A stretch of 39,424 nt of DNA from Microdochium bolleyi (GCA_001566295.1 KQ964299.1:1-39424); one strand, 5' to 3'. Shown: positions 9,298-19,559, counted from the first letter of the stretch. The notes: a model not told the origin generated them from the sequence alone. A program made the numbers and translations.

Positions 9298-11774
9298 TCA
9301 AATTGTAGGCATGTCCATTGCAAATGTCTCAAGCATGTCGATGGTGTTTTGGTCACGCATTGTGCCCCTCGTATTGGTAATCACGCCCCGGTCAAGGGCA
9401 CACATGACAGAGTCGATCAACCCTGCACGCTCAGCGTCCGGGTGAACTGGTAGTATCAGTGTCGGATCCACGTGGTTCATCCGCAGGGACGCAATGTGGA
9501 TAACGCTCAACCCGCAGGATGTGGCATCAGTCTGCTGCGGGCATGGCTGTCGTTCGTGTTAGTGGGTTCTGTCGAGGTTCGTGCATATACTTACAACTTC
9601 TTCAAAGGTGAAACCTTTCGCTTTAAACTCCGACTATGAAGAGATTAAGTGATGAGTCCCATTTTTGGTTTGCGGCGGGCTTGGCTTACCTCGACCAAAG
9701 TCCGTACAAAAGCTGTCGAGGCAGGTGTTGACATGGAGTTGTAGAACCGGATTTTGCTATCCTTCACATTGAATTCTAGTAACGTGAAGTGGTAGTCAAA
9801 AGATAATGGACAAAGTATGATGTCAACCAGATTCGCCAAACCCTCAATCGCGAATTGTTTGTAGATACTTGTCAGGGGATTTCCAGGTTCCAGGGGTCTT
9901 TCAGATGCTTGGGGGATTACCTTTCCGAACTCGTAGTCCTCGACGTTGATTATCTCAGGGTGAAGACTCTCTCTTGCTTCGGACATCCCATTCGCGAAGG
10001 TGTGGTCCTCGACGTTGATTATTTGCTGAGCTCCCTCAGAAACCTGGGCTATTTTATTTCTGGACTTGCACTCGTCGAGGCTTATACACGTGTGGTAGGT
10101 CGAGGTCGAAGGTTTGTCCACTAACTCCAATGCCGTGTGGATCATCCACGAGTTGAGGCAGTTGTCCGAGCCCAGACTCTCGAAGTCATGACACGCGACT
10201 TGGAACTTCTGATTGATCCACACGTCGTCAGTACCATCACATTTACCAACGCCTTCGAACATATATAGTAGCCTTGCTCTCAATTCAGCTAGCTTGCTGT
10301 CGACATCTGAAGCTGCCACTCGCTGTAGGGGTTTAGTCAAGTGTCTTCTTCTGTAGCTAGATAGTACTCACCACCATGCCATACTCTGCGCGCAACTCCC
10401 CTGCATATTCACGCAGACAACTTGGCGCGGAGGTAGCCAAGTTCTCGAGAAACAAGGCGAAATTGGTCCTCCCTTGACTGAGGAGGATTTGTATCTGTCT
10501 TGACAAGAATTCTGCAAGCGGTTCCAGATATTCCAGGTGCTTGAGGTCTGCTAGAGCTGTCGAGAAGGTGTTCTGGCATTTGACGAAGTCCCTGCTTGTT
10601 TTAGTACTGGTACCCTCCAAGGCAATATGACGAACGGCGCACCATAGATTGTCGTGGAACAGTATCCACCAACCAGAGCTATCAATGATAGTACGGAGCT
10701 TCGTCCCGTGGCTCCTGATGCGTATCAACCGAGTTCGTCGTTTGTTACTGTGTCTGTCGTCCTTCTCCAGAACTCGGTCGAGTATGACCGACGCCGCCCG
10801 TTGGCGTGGGCGGCCTTTTTCCTGAAGCATGCGGACCTCTTTGTATTCCTGCATCTGATGTTCGAACCATTGCGAGAAACCCATATATGCGACCATCTTG
10901 AATATCGTGGCTCTGCGCGAGTTCATCTCGGCGGAGTTCACAACATTAATCCACATAGTGCCTGACCAAGTGTCTGTGAAGAGCGGATCGCACATCTTGG
11001 AATAAACACTCCCAAAGAGCATCATGTGAGAAGGATCAATGTCATCGTCCAGCTCGCGGACGCGCTCCGCCATGTCTGCAAGGAAATTCATCGGCTCGGC
11101 TGCAATTGTGAGAGTGTCTACATCGGCTGCCATTGGAGTGTCCCCATTGTGGCTCACACTTGCTGATGTGGCTTGACTGGTCACGCTTACGTGGCTGGCG
11201 TTCGAGTCGCCTGCAGGTGGGGCATCTTCCGGCAATGGCTGCGCAAGTGTGCCTTTAAGCTTGAGGCGATCCGACCGGCGCAGCTGCCCATGCTGCTCGT
11301 TCGGCTGGTCATCCTGCCCGGGCAGCTGGTCACCCTGCTCGGACGCCTGCACATGCTGCTCGGGTGAGTGGCCATGTTGCTCGGATGATTCCTCCTGCTG
11401 CTCGGGTGACTGCTCATCCTGCCCTGACGGCTGCTCATCCTGCCCAGACGGGGGCTCCTCCTGCCCAGACGGCTGCTCCTCCTGCTCTGACCCGGACTCT
11501 ACAGCTGTCTTGGCCTGGCTCAGTCCTGGTGAAGGTAGCTGCTTTAGCGCTGACTCCAACGCGAGCAGCAGCGCCCTGGCCAACCGGGGCGCATTACTGC
11601 AGAGATCCGCTAGACCTTTCGAGAACTACGTTGAGATTAGACGGATTGCCAACACCACACAAACGAACACATGCATACCTCTTCATCAATGTCTTCATTG
11701 TCGCCGATATCTTTGTGAATACTGCGAACCCACTGTAGGAAAATGCCGTGCCGGAGGTCCATAGTCATACTCAT
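9298..11774 (-). CDS. Ulp1/SENP-like (C48) cysteine peptidase, 756 aa
   Basis: Five exons join, all in phase 0: 11774-11679, 11625-10372, 10322-9690, 9633-9595 (13 codons) and 9546-9298. Introns are 53, 49, 56 and 48 nt with GTATGC, GTGAGT, GTAAGC and GTAAGT donors. Residues about 50-140 are an E/Q/S/P repeat tract followed by a basic RRSDRLKLK stretch. The peptidase domain starts near residue 505 with CLNSWMIHTAL, like the WLND helix of C48. Catalytic residues are His628 (FDYHFTLLEF), Asn645 in place of the usual Asp (FYNSM), Gln679 and Cys685 (PQQTDATSCG). IINVED occurs twice (551-556, 574-579). The family cleaves SUMO or related modifiers; activity here is inferred. An in-frame ATG at 11942 would add 56 residues. 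Confidence 0.85.
11183..11451 (-). repeat. Degenerate repeat encoding E/Q/S/P-rich units in the peptidase gene
   Basis: Within exon 2 of the C48-like gene, units of roughly six to eight residues such as EQPSGQ, DEQPSGQ and EQHGHSPEQH repeat imperfectly. The DNA shows recurrent CTGCTC/GCCC words. The tract is probably an unstructured linker between the N-terminal helical part and the rest of the protein. The boundaries given are approximate. Confidence 0.7.
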
Positions 11775-12408
11775 GCATCCACTGGTGGATCGGGCCTGGA
11801 GATTGGCAGTATTGTTATGCAGGCACATGAGATTGGTACTACATATCTTTATGTAGGTACTGGCCAGACAAGCCTCACGTCTATCAGGGACCGGATTGCG
11901 GTTTCGCAGCTTTCGATACAGTCTCGACCCGAACACGTTCACGGGTCACGGATTCCAGTACTCTCTGACAAGCCTGAGAACTAGGTACTTACAGGGCCAA
12001 GCGGACCGTGGGAGTCCGAAGCGCCCAGGCAGGGGTATTTTTAGCACAGCGCTTACGATACCTAAAGTAGGTCCCTGACAACCGTTCTCTGTCCTCCTAA
12101 AGCCCGCAAGCTTGGTGCAGTGGGGCCTGCTGTGGGCAACGTGACTTGCTCCAAGGGCTTTTTCTTTCTGCGTGCATGCTTTCGGGCTGCGCCCCGTGAA
12201 TCTCCGCTTGTGATGTGGTTGCTCGCACTCCATCGTCCTTGGTTCGATCAGATGTCCGGCCGATCAAGGACTACTCTGTAGGGCTTGGAAGCAATTTTGG
12301 AAGACCCCTTAGCTATCAAACTATGTGCACATGAGCAAGCGGTGTGCAGGTCCTTGCATAAACCCGCAGGTGCGTAGCAGGCTTCATGCGTGCGACAGGA
12401 CTGGGTTC

Positions 12409-12431
12409 CCGTGCGCGCAGCGCGCGCACGG
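12409..12431. repeat. GC-rich inverted repeat, 10-bp arms
   Basis: Arms CCGTGCGCGC and GCGCGCACGG are exact reverse complements with an AGC spacer. Confidence 0.9.
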
Positions 12432-12622
12432 CAAGGCAGGTGCATTTCTGCGCGGGTCGAACATCAGCTGGCTTCGGGCTTCAGGGTTTTTGACATGGCA
12501 GTCCTGGCCAAAACGAACATCTGCATGCCGCGCAGCGTGGGCCACACAGTACATGCTCGCGACCGGTGCCAACTACAATATGTGGCATGCGCTAATGCAG
12601 CGTAACTGGAAAGAAGCCACCG

Positions 12623-12653
12623 TTGCGCGCAGCGCGTTGCGCACTGCGCGCAA
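12623..12653. repeat. GC-rich inverted repeat, 10-bp arms
   Basis: Arms TTGCGCGCAG and CTGCGCGCAA are exact reverse complements; the 11-bp spacer contains a further GCGTTGCGC word. Confidence 0.9.
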
Positions 12654-12848
12654 AACGCACTGACCATTCGAGCTCGGCACCAACATGATCTGCATGGTAT
12701 CCTTACCCCGCGTTCAGCGCACGCGTTCAGCGCCACCTTCCTCGACTCAACATCACCACATGAGCAGTTAGGCTGCAACGCATATCGGAGTCAGGCAGCG
12801 CTCTACAGTCACGACACGCGAGGCTATTTCTCGACCAACAAGTACGAG

Positions 12849-13226
12849 GTGTCAAATTACCACAAGGAGCGCACAACAATCCTCAACAGCAGTACTGTCA
12901 ACCTACTTTCGGACTCCAATGGTACCCCCCCCCCCCCATTTGCCTTTCGCCTTCCGAGACAGCACGCTAAACTATACCAGAGCGACAAGCCACCTCTCGT
13001 CGAATTTGACGAGGAGATCTTCGACAAGGCCGACCCCCTCTATGCTGGCGTACACGAAGGCAGGGGTCAGACGATACTATGGAAATCTTCAGTGGTTTTG
13101 TACGACAAGGCAGATCGGTCCTTAGGCTGGCGAAGTCTTGAAGCACGTACAGGCGCAGTTAAGCTGGACTATGGATGGAGTTTATATATATCTGGATCAC
13201 CAAAGAACTTGCGGGTTATACCTTAA
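12849..13226 (+). CDS. D4: possible D-family fragment, no ATG
   Basis: An open frame of 125 codons with no internal ATG, so it needs an upstream exon or is a fragment. Its segment VVLYDKADRS...GAVKLDYGW lines up with VALYAGVYRS...GSVTIDRNW of D1, keeping VxLY, RS, a Gly-x-Val and a final D-x-x-W at nearly the same spacing (29 against 30 residues). This suggests a distant D-family N-domain. A run of 13 C (12925-12937) lies in the frame and may cause frameshifts in the genome or the assembly. Its stop overlaps the end of gene J by 11 nt. Confidence 0.35.
   Translation: MSNYHKERTTILNSSTVNLLSDSNGTPPPPFAFRLPRQHAKLYQSDKPPLVEFDEEIFDKADPLYAGVHEGRGQTILWKSSVVLYDKADRSLGWRSLEARTGAVKLDYGWSLYISGSPKNLRVIP
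12925..12937. repeat. Poly-C run of 13
   Basis: Thirteen consecutive C bases inside the D4 frame, prone to slippage. Confidence 0.95.
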
Positions 13227-14496
13227 GCAGTTTCACCATCAAGGTAGTCAGTTCCTCAGCCCCCATAAACATCTCGAGCCGAGCAGGAAGCTCAGGTTTT
13301 CCAGGAACAGTCATTGTGAGACAGCGAGTATGGGAGCCAGAATAACTCTCATGATCTTTGAAGTGAGGACTTGTTTGGTATAAGCGCCCAACTGTAGGGC
13401 CAAAGAGATAATCGATCGCCGCCTTCGACGCGTTTCGCAAGATGACGTGGTCGATAATCACTATCTCAACACCAGTCCGCACATCGACTATGCAGCGCCG
13501 ACCCTCAGTCTCAATCATAGTGGTGTGGAACAACTCCTTGGCGAACGCAATGACCCTCATTGGATCGATTTCTATCAGGAGACTGGAGTCAGCCGGATTG
13601 CCCGGGAAATTTGTCCACACCATTGCGAGCTCCCCGACTCGTGGTATCGACATGCACAGGAAGTCGCCGAACACGCCTGGCAGACTCTCGCTTTGGGCAC
13701 GGAACTCGTATGGCCAATGATATGTGGCATCGTCCACAGGCACATGCGCACGCATGGGCACACCACGAGCCTGTGGAGGTGTCCCATATCGCCGACTCTC
13801 GACCTCCGGTGACAGGATTATTGGGCGGGCCGGTGGCTGAGTCGCTGACGGAGTGTCCAGGTCATTCGTCGCGCAACGTCGCTTGCGTGGACGGCTCGGT
13901 GAGGGATCGCTGATGGGTGAGGCGGTCGTCATCGCACGTTGTATCGGGCGGGCTGGTGGCCGAGTTGCTAACGGAGTGTCGAGCTCGATCGACGTGCAAC
14001 GTCGCTCGCTGGGATGGGTCGGTGTTGAATCGTAGATTGGTGAGGGGCTGATGATCGCGTTGTTCGTCGGGTCTTTGTAACCTCGTTTTTCGAGGGCGGC
14101 TATTGACATGTCAGTGATGAGAAAGCGACTTCGTGAACAGTTTGACGTACCCTTCCGGTAGGGAGCTCGTGCTCCTTTGTTGAAGGTGTGCACGACAAGC
14201 GTCTTTACAGTCTCGGACGCAGAGATCTTAAGGGCTTCATGCACAAAGATCTTCATGGTTGCTTCATCGGTGCTGAGGTGGAGACTCTTTTCAGCCCGAA
14301 GCTCCCAGACCGCGAGCCAGATGGTAAGATTCGCGCCAGCCTTGAACATGGCTTCGTCGGTTGTCTGATGGGCTTGGGTGTTATCTTTCAGATACTCGTC
14401 TAATCCATCGGGGGCCCGCTGGCACTTCAGGACCGCACGCTTCAGGTGAGTTTCCAAAGTAGCAAGATTTGTTGCTGTTTCCACGGGTGTCATCAT
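13216..14496 (-). CDS. Gene J: unknown 409-aa protein with an internal duplication
   Basis: Exons 14496-14151 and 14099-13216. The 51-nt intron (GTACGT, CTGAC branch, AATAG) is in frame without a stop, so an unspliced form with 17 more residues is possible. The start at 14496 (MMTPVETATN) is the first Met after a stretch unlike coding sequence. Residues 1-110 are helical (TNLATLETHLKRAVLK). The middle holds two copies of a unit of about 40 residues sharing SPI, RRC, LDTP, AT and PPARPI; the second contains RPRKRRC, a likely nuclear localisation signal. The last 170 residues look globular, with WPYEFRAQSESLPGVFGDF and a beta-rich end. No family recognised. Its 3' end overlaps D4 by 11 nt. Confidence 0.6.
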   Translation of the reverse strand: MMTPVETATNLATLETHLKRAVLKCQRAPDGLDEYLKDNTQAHQTTDEAMFKAGANLTIWLAVWELRAEKSLHLSTDEATMKIFVHEALKISASETVKTLVVHTFNKGARAPYRKGTSNCSRSRFLITDMSIAALEKRGYKDPTNNAIISPSPIYDSTPTHPSERRCTSIELDTPLATRPPARPIQRAMTTASPISDPSPSRPRKRRCATNDLDTPSATQPPARPIILSPEVESRRYGTPPQARGVPMRAHVPVDDATYHWPYEFRAQSESLPGVFGDFLCMSIPRVGELAMVWTNFPGNPADSSLLIEIDPMRVIAFAKELFHTTMIETEGRRCIVDVRTGVEIVIIDHVILRNASKAAIDYLFGPTVGRLYQTSPHFKDHESYSGSHTRCLTMTVPGKPELPARLEMFMGAEELTTLMVKLLKV

Positions 14497-15296
14497 GTTC
14501 GAGATGATGGTGCAGTAAGGTGATGATGGGTGGAAAGCAGTGTCGCACGGGACACGCAGAAGTAAATAAGGTGAAAGTGCGGGGTAGCTGAACCAGTGCT
14601 CGATAGGGTACCGATAACATTGTGCCAAGTGCCCACGGAGCCTGAAGCGCCCCTCCAAAAATACCTGAACATTATGGCGGTCTGATTGATAGCTGTGCAA
14701 AACGACCACCGACCATAGATAGTCGACTGCCCCCACATAATCGCATGCACACCACTTGTCTCAGCTTCACACTCCGGGTCTGCAACCATTTGCACACAAC
14801 CCCAATGCACCTCTGGCCTTTGCTGTATGTAGAGTTGTGAAGGTGGGATGAAACACATCGGCTGCTCTGCACTTGAGCAAAGTACGAATGGTCACACAAC
14901 CGGTCCTCTCCCCACTATGCACAGGAACGATCGCTACCTCACCAACCGATGCGATTTCTTCTCCTAGACACATAGACAAAACAACAAGGAGGGACGATTT
15001 ACGAGAGGGACGAGGATGGACTCAGGAGCGTAATCGCAATCGAGGAAACTAAATGGACCAGATAGGCGCAGGGCACAAAGCGTTCAGACGCCACTGCACA
15101 CCTCGCCTCACGGACACGTACATCCTCGTATCTTACATAAGCGCAAGGAGATGGCAGTGCCCCGCTACGCCAACGAACCTGATTAGCTCATTGCTGTGAC
15201 TCGATCCGCCAGTGCATCATCGGGCTATCATCGGGCCGCCTCGCGAGCAGTTTCACTGTGAAGCTACAAGGTCCAGGACTAGCCGAGCGGCTAACC
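14497..15296. other. Intergenic region between divergent genes J and B2
   Basis: About 800 bases. No coherent coding frame or repeat is seen. It should hold the promoters of both flanking genes, but no convincing TATA box was found. Confidence 0.45.
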
Positions 15297-15878
15297 ATGT
15301 CAGACATCACGAAGGATGAGCGCATCGAAGTCCTCCGGCGCAGAGCTGCAAACGTAAACCATGCTGACCTCATCTGGGAAGAGTTCGAGATTACCCCCAA
15401 TCATGAGTTTCATACTAGCCCTTGGCTACCCGAGCACAAAGATATCGTGGACGAGTTTTGCAGCATTTATGTAAGCCCAAACCCGAAACAAACCGCTCGC
15501 TCAGCTGAACTGACCATCGCTGGGACGAAGATGACTGATGCGCAGTTATACGCGCATGAGCGCGGCTCGAAGATCGTTGCAGCTCAAAGCCGGGGCCTGA
15601 CGTGGATGAAAAAAGGCAAGATACGGGCTGATACGCAGACATTATTCTGGGCGATCCCCTGTATATGTGATCTGGCACAATCTCCTGTCATCGAACGTGG
15701 TCACATTGGGGTCAGGGAAGGCTTCCCGGTATCCTGGCGCACCCCGGTATTCCTTCCCTTGAATACCGAACTACGGCTGATCCAGGGGGACATCTGCTTC
15801 ATCGTGGTGGAATTCGAACTGGAAGCGCCGCAATCAAATACGCAGATGAGTTTGTTGCCTGAAGTAGACGGTACATAA
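15297..15878 (+). CDS. Gene B2: unknown 173-aa protein, second copy of the B-C module
   Basis: Paralogue of B1. Exons 15297-15470 and 15531-15878 give 173 residues; the 60-nt phase-0 intron (GTAAGC ... ACGAAG) has no stop, so retention would add 20 residues. It is inferred because B1 has an intron at the identical codon where reading through hits a stop. Shared boxes with B1 are AHERGSK (AQDRGTR in B1), LTWMKKG, WAIPCI, and PVSWRTPVFLP...ELRLIQG. The start at 15297 (AACCATGT) gives an N-terminus matching B1 in length. No signal peptide or known domain. Its stop is 1 nt from the last base of C2. Function unknown. Confidence 0.75.
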   Translation: MSDITKDERIEVLRRRAANVNHADLIWEEFEITPNHEFHTSPWLPEHKDIVDEFCSIYVSPNPKQTARSAELTIAGTKMTDAQLYAHERGSKIVAAQSRGLTWMKKGKIRADTQTLFWAIPCICDLAQSPVIERGHIGVREGFPVSWRTPVFLPLNTELRLIQGDICFIVVEFELEAPQSNTQMSLLPEVDGT

Positions 15879-15879
15879 T

Positions 15880-16743
15880 CTAGAGCTGAAGGCTATATAC
15901 GTTTGGCAACTGCCACGAATAGATCCCGTCCTCTGCCAAGGCAGGCGATTCCGTCGGGATGATCTCATCCCCACGCGCTTCGCCGATGGAGGTAGATGTG
16001 CGAAGTCCCCTGCTTACACGAGTTATACTGCTACAAGTCTTAGCTTCTTTACTCGTCGGCTGCTTTTGTACACTGCACTTACGGCCAGCCGGTAATGTGT
16101 GCGATGAGGTTTATCGGGTTAACTGGCGGGGGGCGGATAGTGTGAACCCTGGGCGCCTCTAGCTTGGACAGAAGCTCCATCAGCAGGTCTTGATCACTCT
16201 TCTTGTCCCCAAGTCGTGATATGAGCCCATCTAGGCCCGTCCCTGAAACACACGTTAGCCTCGACGACAAATGAGCATTTCAGACGTGCAGGGGCCCTGA
16301 CAGAAGAAGAGCAGTGGCGCGAGACTACCAACACGGGCCATGAGGCTATTGATTATCTGCACGAGGCTCTGTGCTCCATTGCGACGTTTCCGAAGTCTGT
16401 CTTGGCTCAATCGTTGCCCAAGAATAGCTTGCAGTGTCTGATCAGCGGAATCGTTGGAACACTGTCCCTCTCTGAGAAGAATCAGGCTGAGACAGAGAGC
16501 TATGAACTGCGCGTAGCTCCTCTCTGCCGAATCACGGGGGAGTGCGTCCACATGTTTGAGATATGACCGTAGGAACTCGTTCGAGTCCTGCAGCGGCCTG
16601 GACAAGATCCGCATACTGGTGGAGGACGGGCGCCAGGATCGGGCTAAGTTCGCCCAATCAGGCTCGGACCTTGGTAGCGTCTCCAGAAAGCCCGCGAGTG
16701 TGGGCGGAAGTGCACCGCTGAGTCTGAAAGTCAGGCTGGTCAT
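15880..16743 (-). CDS. Gene C2: unknown 250-aa helical protein, partner of B2
   Basis: Exons 16743-16302, 16242-16083 and 16030-15880. Intron 1 (59 nt, GTCAGG donor, CTAAC branch, TTCAG) contains a stop, so splicing is needed. Intron 2 is 52 nt with GTAAGT, the same length as in C1, and the middle exon is 160 nt in both. Conserved with C1: FLETLP/LLEDLP, LPRDS, a hydrophobic FIALCLSLILL helix, LSQDRLRKRRNGA, a second hydrophobic segment, W-T-G-L-D at the junction, and HITGW. The C-terminal exon is diverged but keeps an acidic-then-aromatic ending. The start at 16743 is chosen by the extent of similarity. No known family. Convergent with B2. Confidence 0.7.
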
Positions 16744-17889
16744 TGCGATTGTGTTTGCACGCATGAGAAGAGCTTGCCCGTCTCGGAAAGCCCTGGACGC
16801 TTGTGCCTGACCCCACAACACTATCTGTGCACCCCCGCTCCACACACGCTCCATGTGCGATGGTGGGCGCTGCATCCCGCAATGCTGCTGACAGATTACA
16901 TAGCAAGTGCAAGTAGGAACCTCCATTTGCGTCCTTGGAACTGTTCTGCGATGCTGCGGTAATCATTTAGTTGGCATATCCCGTTCAGCAGCAGCTTCAA
17001 TTTAAGGAAGGTGGGTAGAAACGCCGGCAAAGATGGTCATGCTTAGTTTTTTTGCAGGACTTCATGCTCAAGGAGCGCCATGGGTGCACCATTTGATGAA
17101 GCGGACTAAGCTACATCACAAGATAGGCATAAAGCGGAAGCTGAGAGACCCTGGCTATACACAGGCCGCCAAGCTCCAGGCTGACGGGGGGAACGATCTA
17201 ATCACACTACCCCCTGGACAGCCGGGCAAAACACTGCCATCCATCGCCTGATCTAGCTGGATGGAGACATCCACCGTAATGGACGCATGCAGATGGAGGC
17301 AACAACCAGGCATCTGCCATGCAAATCTTGTCCTTTACCATTGGCCATTCGGCCATTCTCCGCACCGACTAACATGCGTCGCACCCGTGCAGACCAACCA
17401 CTACGGAACACAGACAGCGGACACTGTCATCCTCCTGCTCATGTTCGTGCTGCTTGGCACGCGTGGGCCGGTGCCGTCCCTAGTTGCTACATGCACGATG
17501 GAAAGGGAAGCCATGAGCGCTGACCGTACTCCTGACACGGTACTAATCGTGTCGTGATCAGCTACATGATGCCGAGACACCTCGGTCAAACACTAGTCAC
17601 GACGGGCTCTGCCATCAGCTCGCTCAGGGAACACGGGACATTTTATACTTCATGCACAATGGTTCGAAGCAAGCATGTGCACAAGTCCAATCATCACCAA
17701 TCTATCAAGCTGTGCTCCAAAGGCATAACTTACGACCTACGATACGCAATACAGCAGCAATAAAGGAAGCCTTGATGGTTAAAACGGCGTAGCACCTCGG
17801 TGGGGCCGGAAACATAACGCAGTCTGTCGATTGATCTATAACAACCACAAGGGAACAGATGTAGTAAGGACTTGACCCCTTTGATGTAG
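16744..17889. other. Intergenic region, nothing recognised
   Basis: About 1.1 kb of mixed composition with only short overlapping open frames. No repeat, tRNA or coding similarity to other parts of the window was found by eye. Confidence 0.45.
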
Positions 17890-19018
17890 TTAGACTTCCA
17901 ATGCAAGTCCTCCGCGGGTGATTATTTCCTTGTTGTCGCTGTCCTCCGCAGATCTCTTGGTTCTTCAAAAATTATGTCGCGACTGGGATTGTGAACAAGC
18001 TCCGACGGTGGATGTGGACAGATCCAGGTTGCCCCCGTTTGCGCGATTGCGAGGCACGTTGTCTATGGTGTCCACTGGGAGGTTGTGTTGTCTTGTGGCT
18101 GTTTCGAGCCTGGTCACTGGAGCGATTCGTGTTGCGGGCGGCAACTCTGGCGATGAGGACGACGTCTCCGCATAAGCTCATGCCGGGCTCTCTGCAGGCT
18201 GGATACGCATGCGCAGAGGAATTTGCTGTGCTTCAGCATAACAGCTGAGCTTCTCGGCTCTTCACGTCGTGGAGTGGCGTGTCTAGGTGCAGTCGCTCGG
18301 ATCTCTTACCTGGCCGATAGGCGGCAATGCCTTGAGGCGTGCCGGGAGCAGCAATGCGGTTGATGCGTCCAGCTCCCCCGATTCTGCTATTGCATGGTCG
18401 TTATAGTATTCCTCATAGAAGCTTGCGAACGCTGTCCAAGTACTTTCGACAGTGCACCCTGTCGGAGTGGGTAATGCAAGTGATGCATGTGGGTGGTTGT
18501 ATACAGAGCTGTCGAATTCGTTGGTGAATTGCTGCCCGCTGTCTCCATCCTCGTGTTCGCACCAAGATTGTGCCTCTATTTTGTAGCTGATGGAAATGTC
18601 TGACGGAAGAAAAGGGAATAAGATTGATTCTTCTGTGAGCGTCGTTCTGTAGCTATCAAAGTGAGAAGGAGGACTGCTCACCAATGCGGACCTGCTGACA
18701 GAGCGAGGTCGTGGTCCTACACCGATACCTCGATACCATCTCCCAATGGCTAACGCGTCGTTCGAACAGCTTAGTCCTCTCGTAGACTGCCACCCATAGA
18801 CCAACTGTTCCAGCTTTCGGGGCCGGAAGGCAACTTGCGATGATGAACTCCTCCTTGTTGCACTCGGCAGACAAGGGGTCAGCGGTGAGGGGGATCTTGT
18901 TGCCAGATACATCCATATGAATGAGGCAGCCAAGAACAACGTGCCGCGGATAGAAAGCTCCAGGTGTGTGGATAATGACGGTAATAGGGCAAGTCTGACT
19001 ACCATCGATGGAAGCCAT
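17890..19018 (-). pseudogene. D3: damaged or multi-exon D-family copy
   Basis: The N-domain starts at ATG 19018 (MASIDGSQ) and matches D1 over about 90 residues: ITVIIHTPG against LTLVLHTPD, KEEFIIASCLP against NKFIIRIPLK, and GLWVAVYERT against ALYAGVYRS. The frame then needs a junction; GTATCG at 18728 to an acceptor at 18647 gives one in-frame model continuing to about 18290. Further down, another frame resembles the D1 mid-region (AETSSSSPEL) and the D tail (RTKRSAEDSDNKE), ending at TAA 17890. An in-frame TGA (17967-17965) lies just before that tail. It is probably decaying, unless unusual splicing rescues it. A CTATAAGG box is 65 bp upstream of the ATG. Confidence 0.55.
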
Positions 19019-19081
19019 GATAGGCGAGAGTCGTGAGAGCACCAGGAGTTCAAAGCACGAGAGTGGCATTCTACGCGATCC

Positions 19082-19088
19082 TTATAGG
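19082..19088 (-). promoter_or_regulatory. TATA box of D3
   Basis: On the minus strand CCTATAAGGATCGCG matches CATATAAGTATCGCG of D1 and CATATAAGTATGGCG of D2 at nearly the same distance from the ATG. Confidence 0.6.
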
Positions 19089-19185
19089 TCACCGAAGCTA
19101 CCGCAAATGCCCTCTCCGCGCAAAACACATGGAATAGCATCTGCAAGCCTCGAGGACATACCTGCAGGAGCCAAGTGGCTACCCA

Positions 19186-19470
19186 AAGTAGACAATATCT
19201 GCAATGGACACAATAGGCTTAAGTCACTTTCGCTCCCCTGCTCCAGAGTTGACCCGATGTCGAAGAGTTCAGGGGTCTCTCTTTTGAGCTGTCTGACCGG
19301 TCTCGTTAGCTTCCCCATGTTTGAGGCGCTGAGTGACACGGATGCAACTGTGGCCTGTGATCTGCGCTAGTCTGTGTGCCACGACTTCATGCGCCATTCG
19401 GATGGCCCGCCGCCCCTACGGCCCCACTGACGGCCTCCAGCTTATTGCGTGCTGCGCGGTGCCTGGCTAC
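19186..19470 (+). repeat. Upstream repeat U, third (partial) copy
   Basis: This stretch resembles the upstream repeats near 20.03-20.83 kb (inverted) and 24.08-24.80 kb. Shared words include AGTAGACA, GCAATGGACACAATAGGCTTA, CTGTCTGACCGGT and a CGCCATTCGGATG...GCGGCCCC-like block. It lies upstream of D3 in the same relative orientation as in D1, which points to duplication of gene plus upstream region. No coding function is evident. Confidence 0.6.
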
Positions 19471-19559
19471 GGGCGAGCCAGGTTTAAGGATTCACACCAT
19501 CCGAACAGTCTTGACCATGCGCGGTTGGATTGAGATGCGGCGAACATACAGCTCCTCTC

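Larger units (their letters stand above)
11943..12848. other. Intergenic region with GC-rich inverted repeats
   Basis: About 900 bases with no supported gene. It carries two GC-rich inverted repeats at 12409-12431 and 12623-12653. Open frames here have no coherent composition. It may be old, decayed repeat DNA. Confidence 0.5.

Noticed and set aside
11249..11764. Plus-strand ORF of 171 codons rich in Cys and Ser
   Set aside because: It is the antisense of the E/Q/S/P repeat of the C48-like gene; the repetitive Cys pattern follows from the repeat DNA.
18283..19146. Long minus-strand ORF of 287 codons taken as one gene
   Set aside because: Its first half is in a different frame from the D-family N-domain; only the second half fits a D3 exon model.
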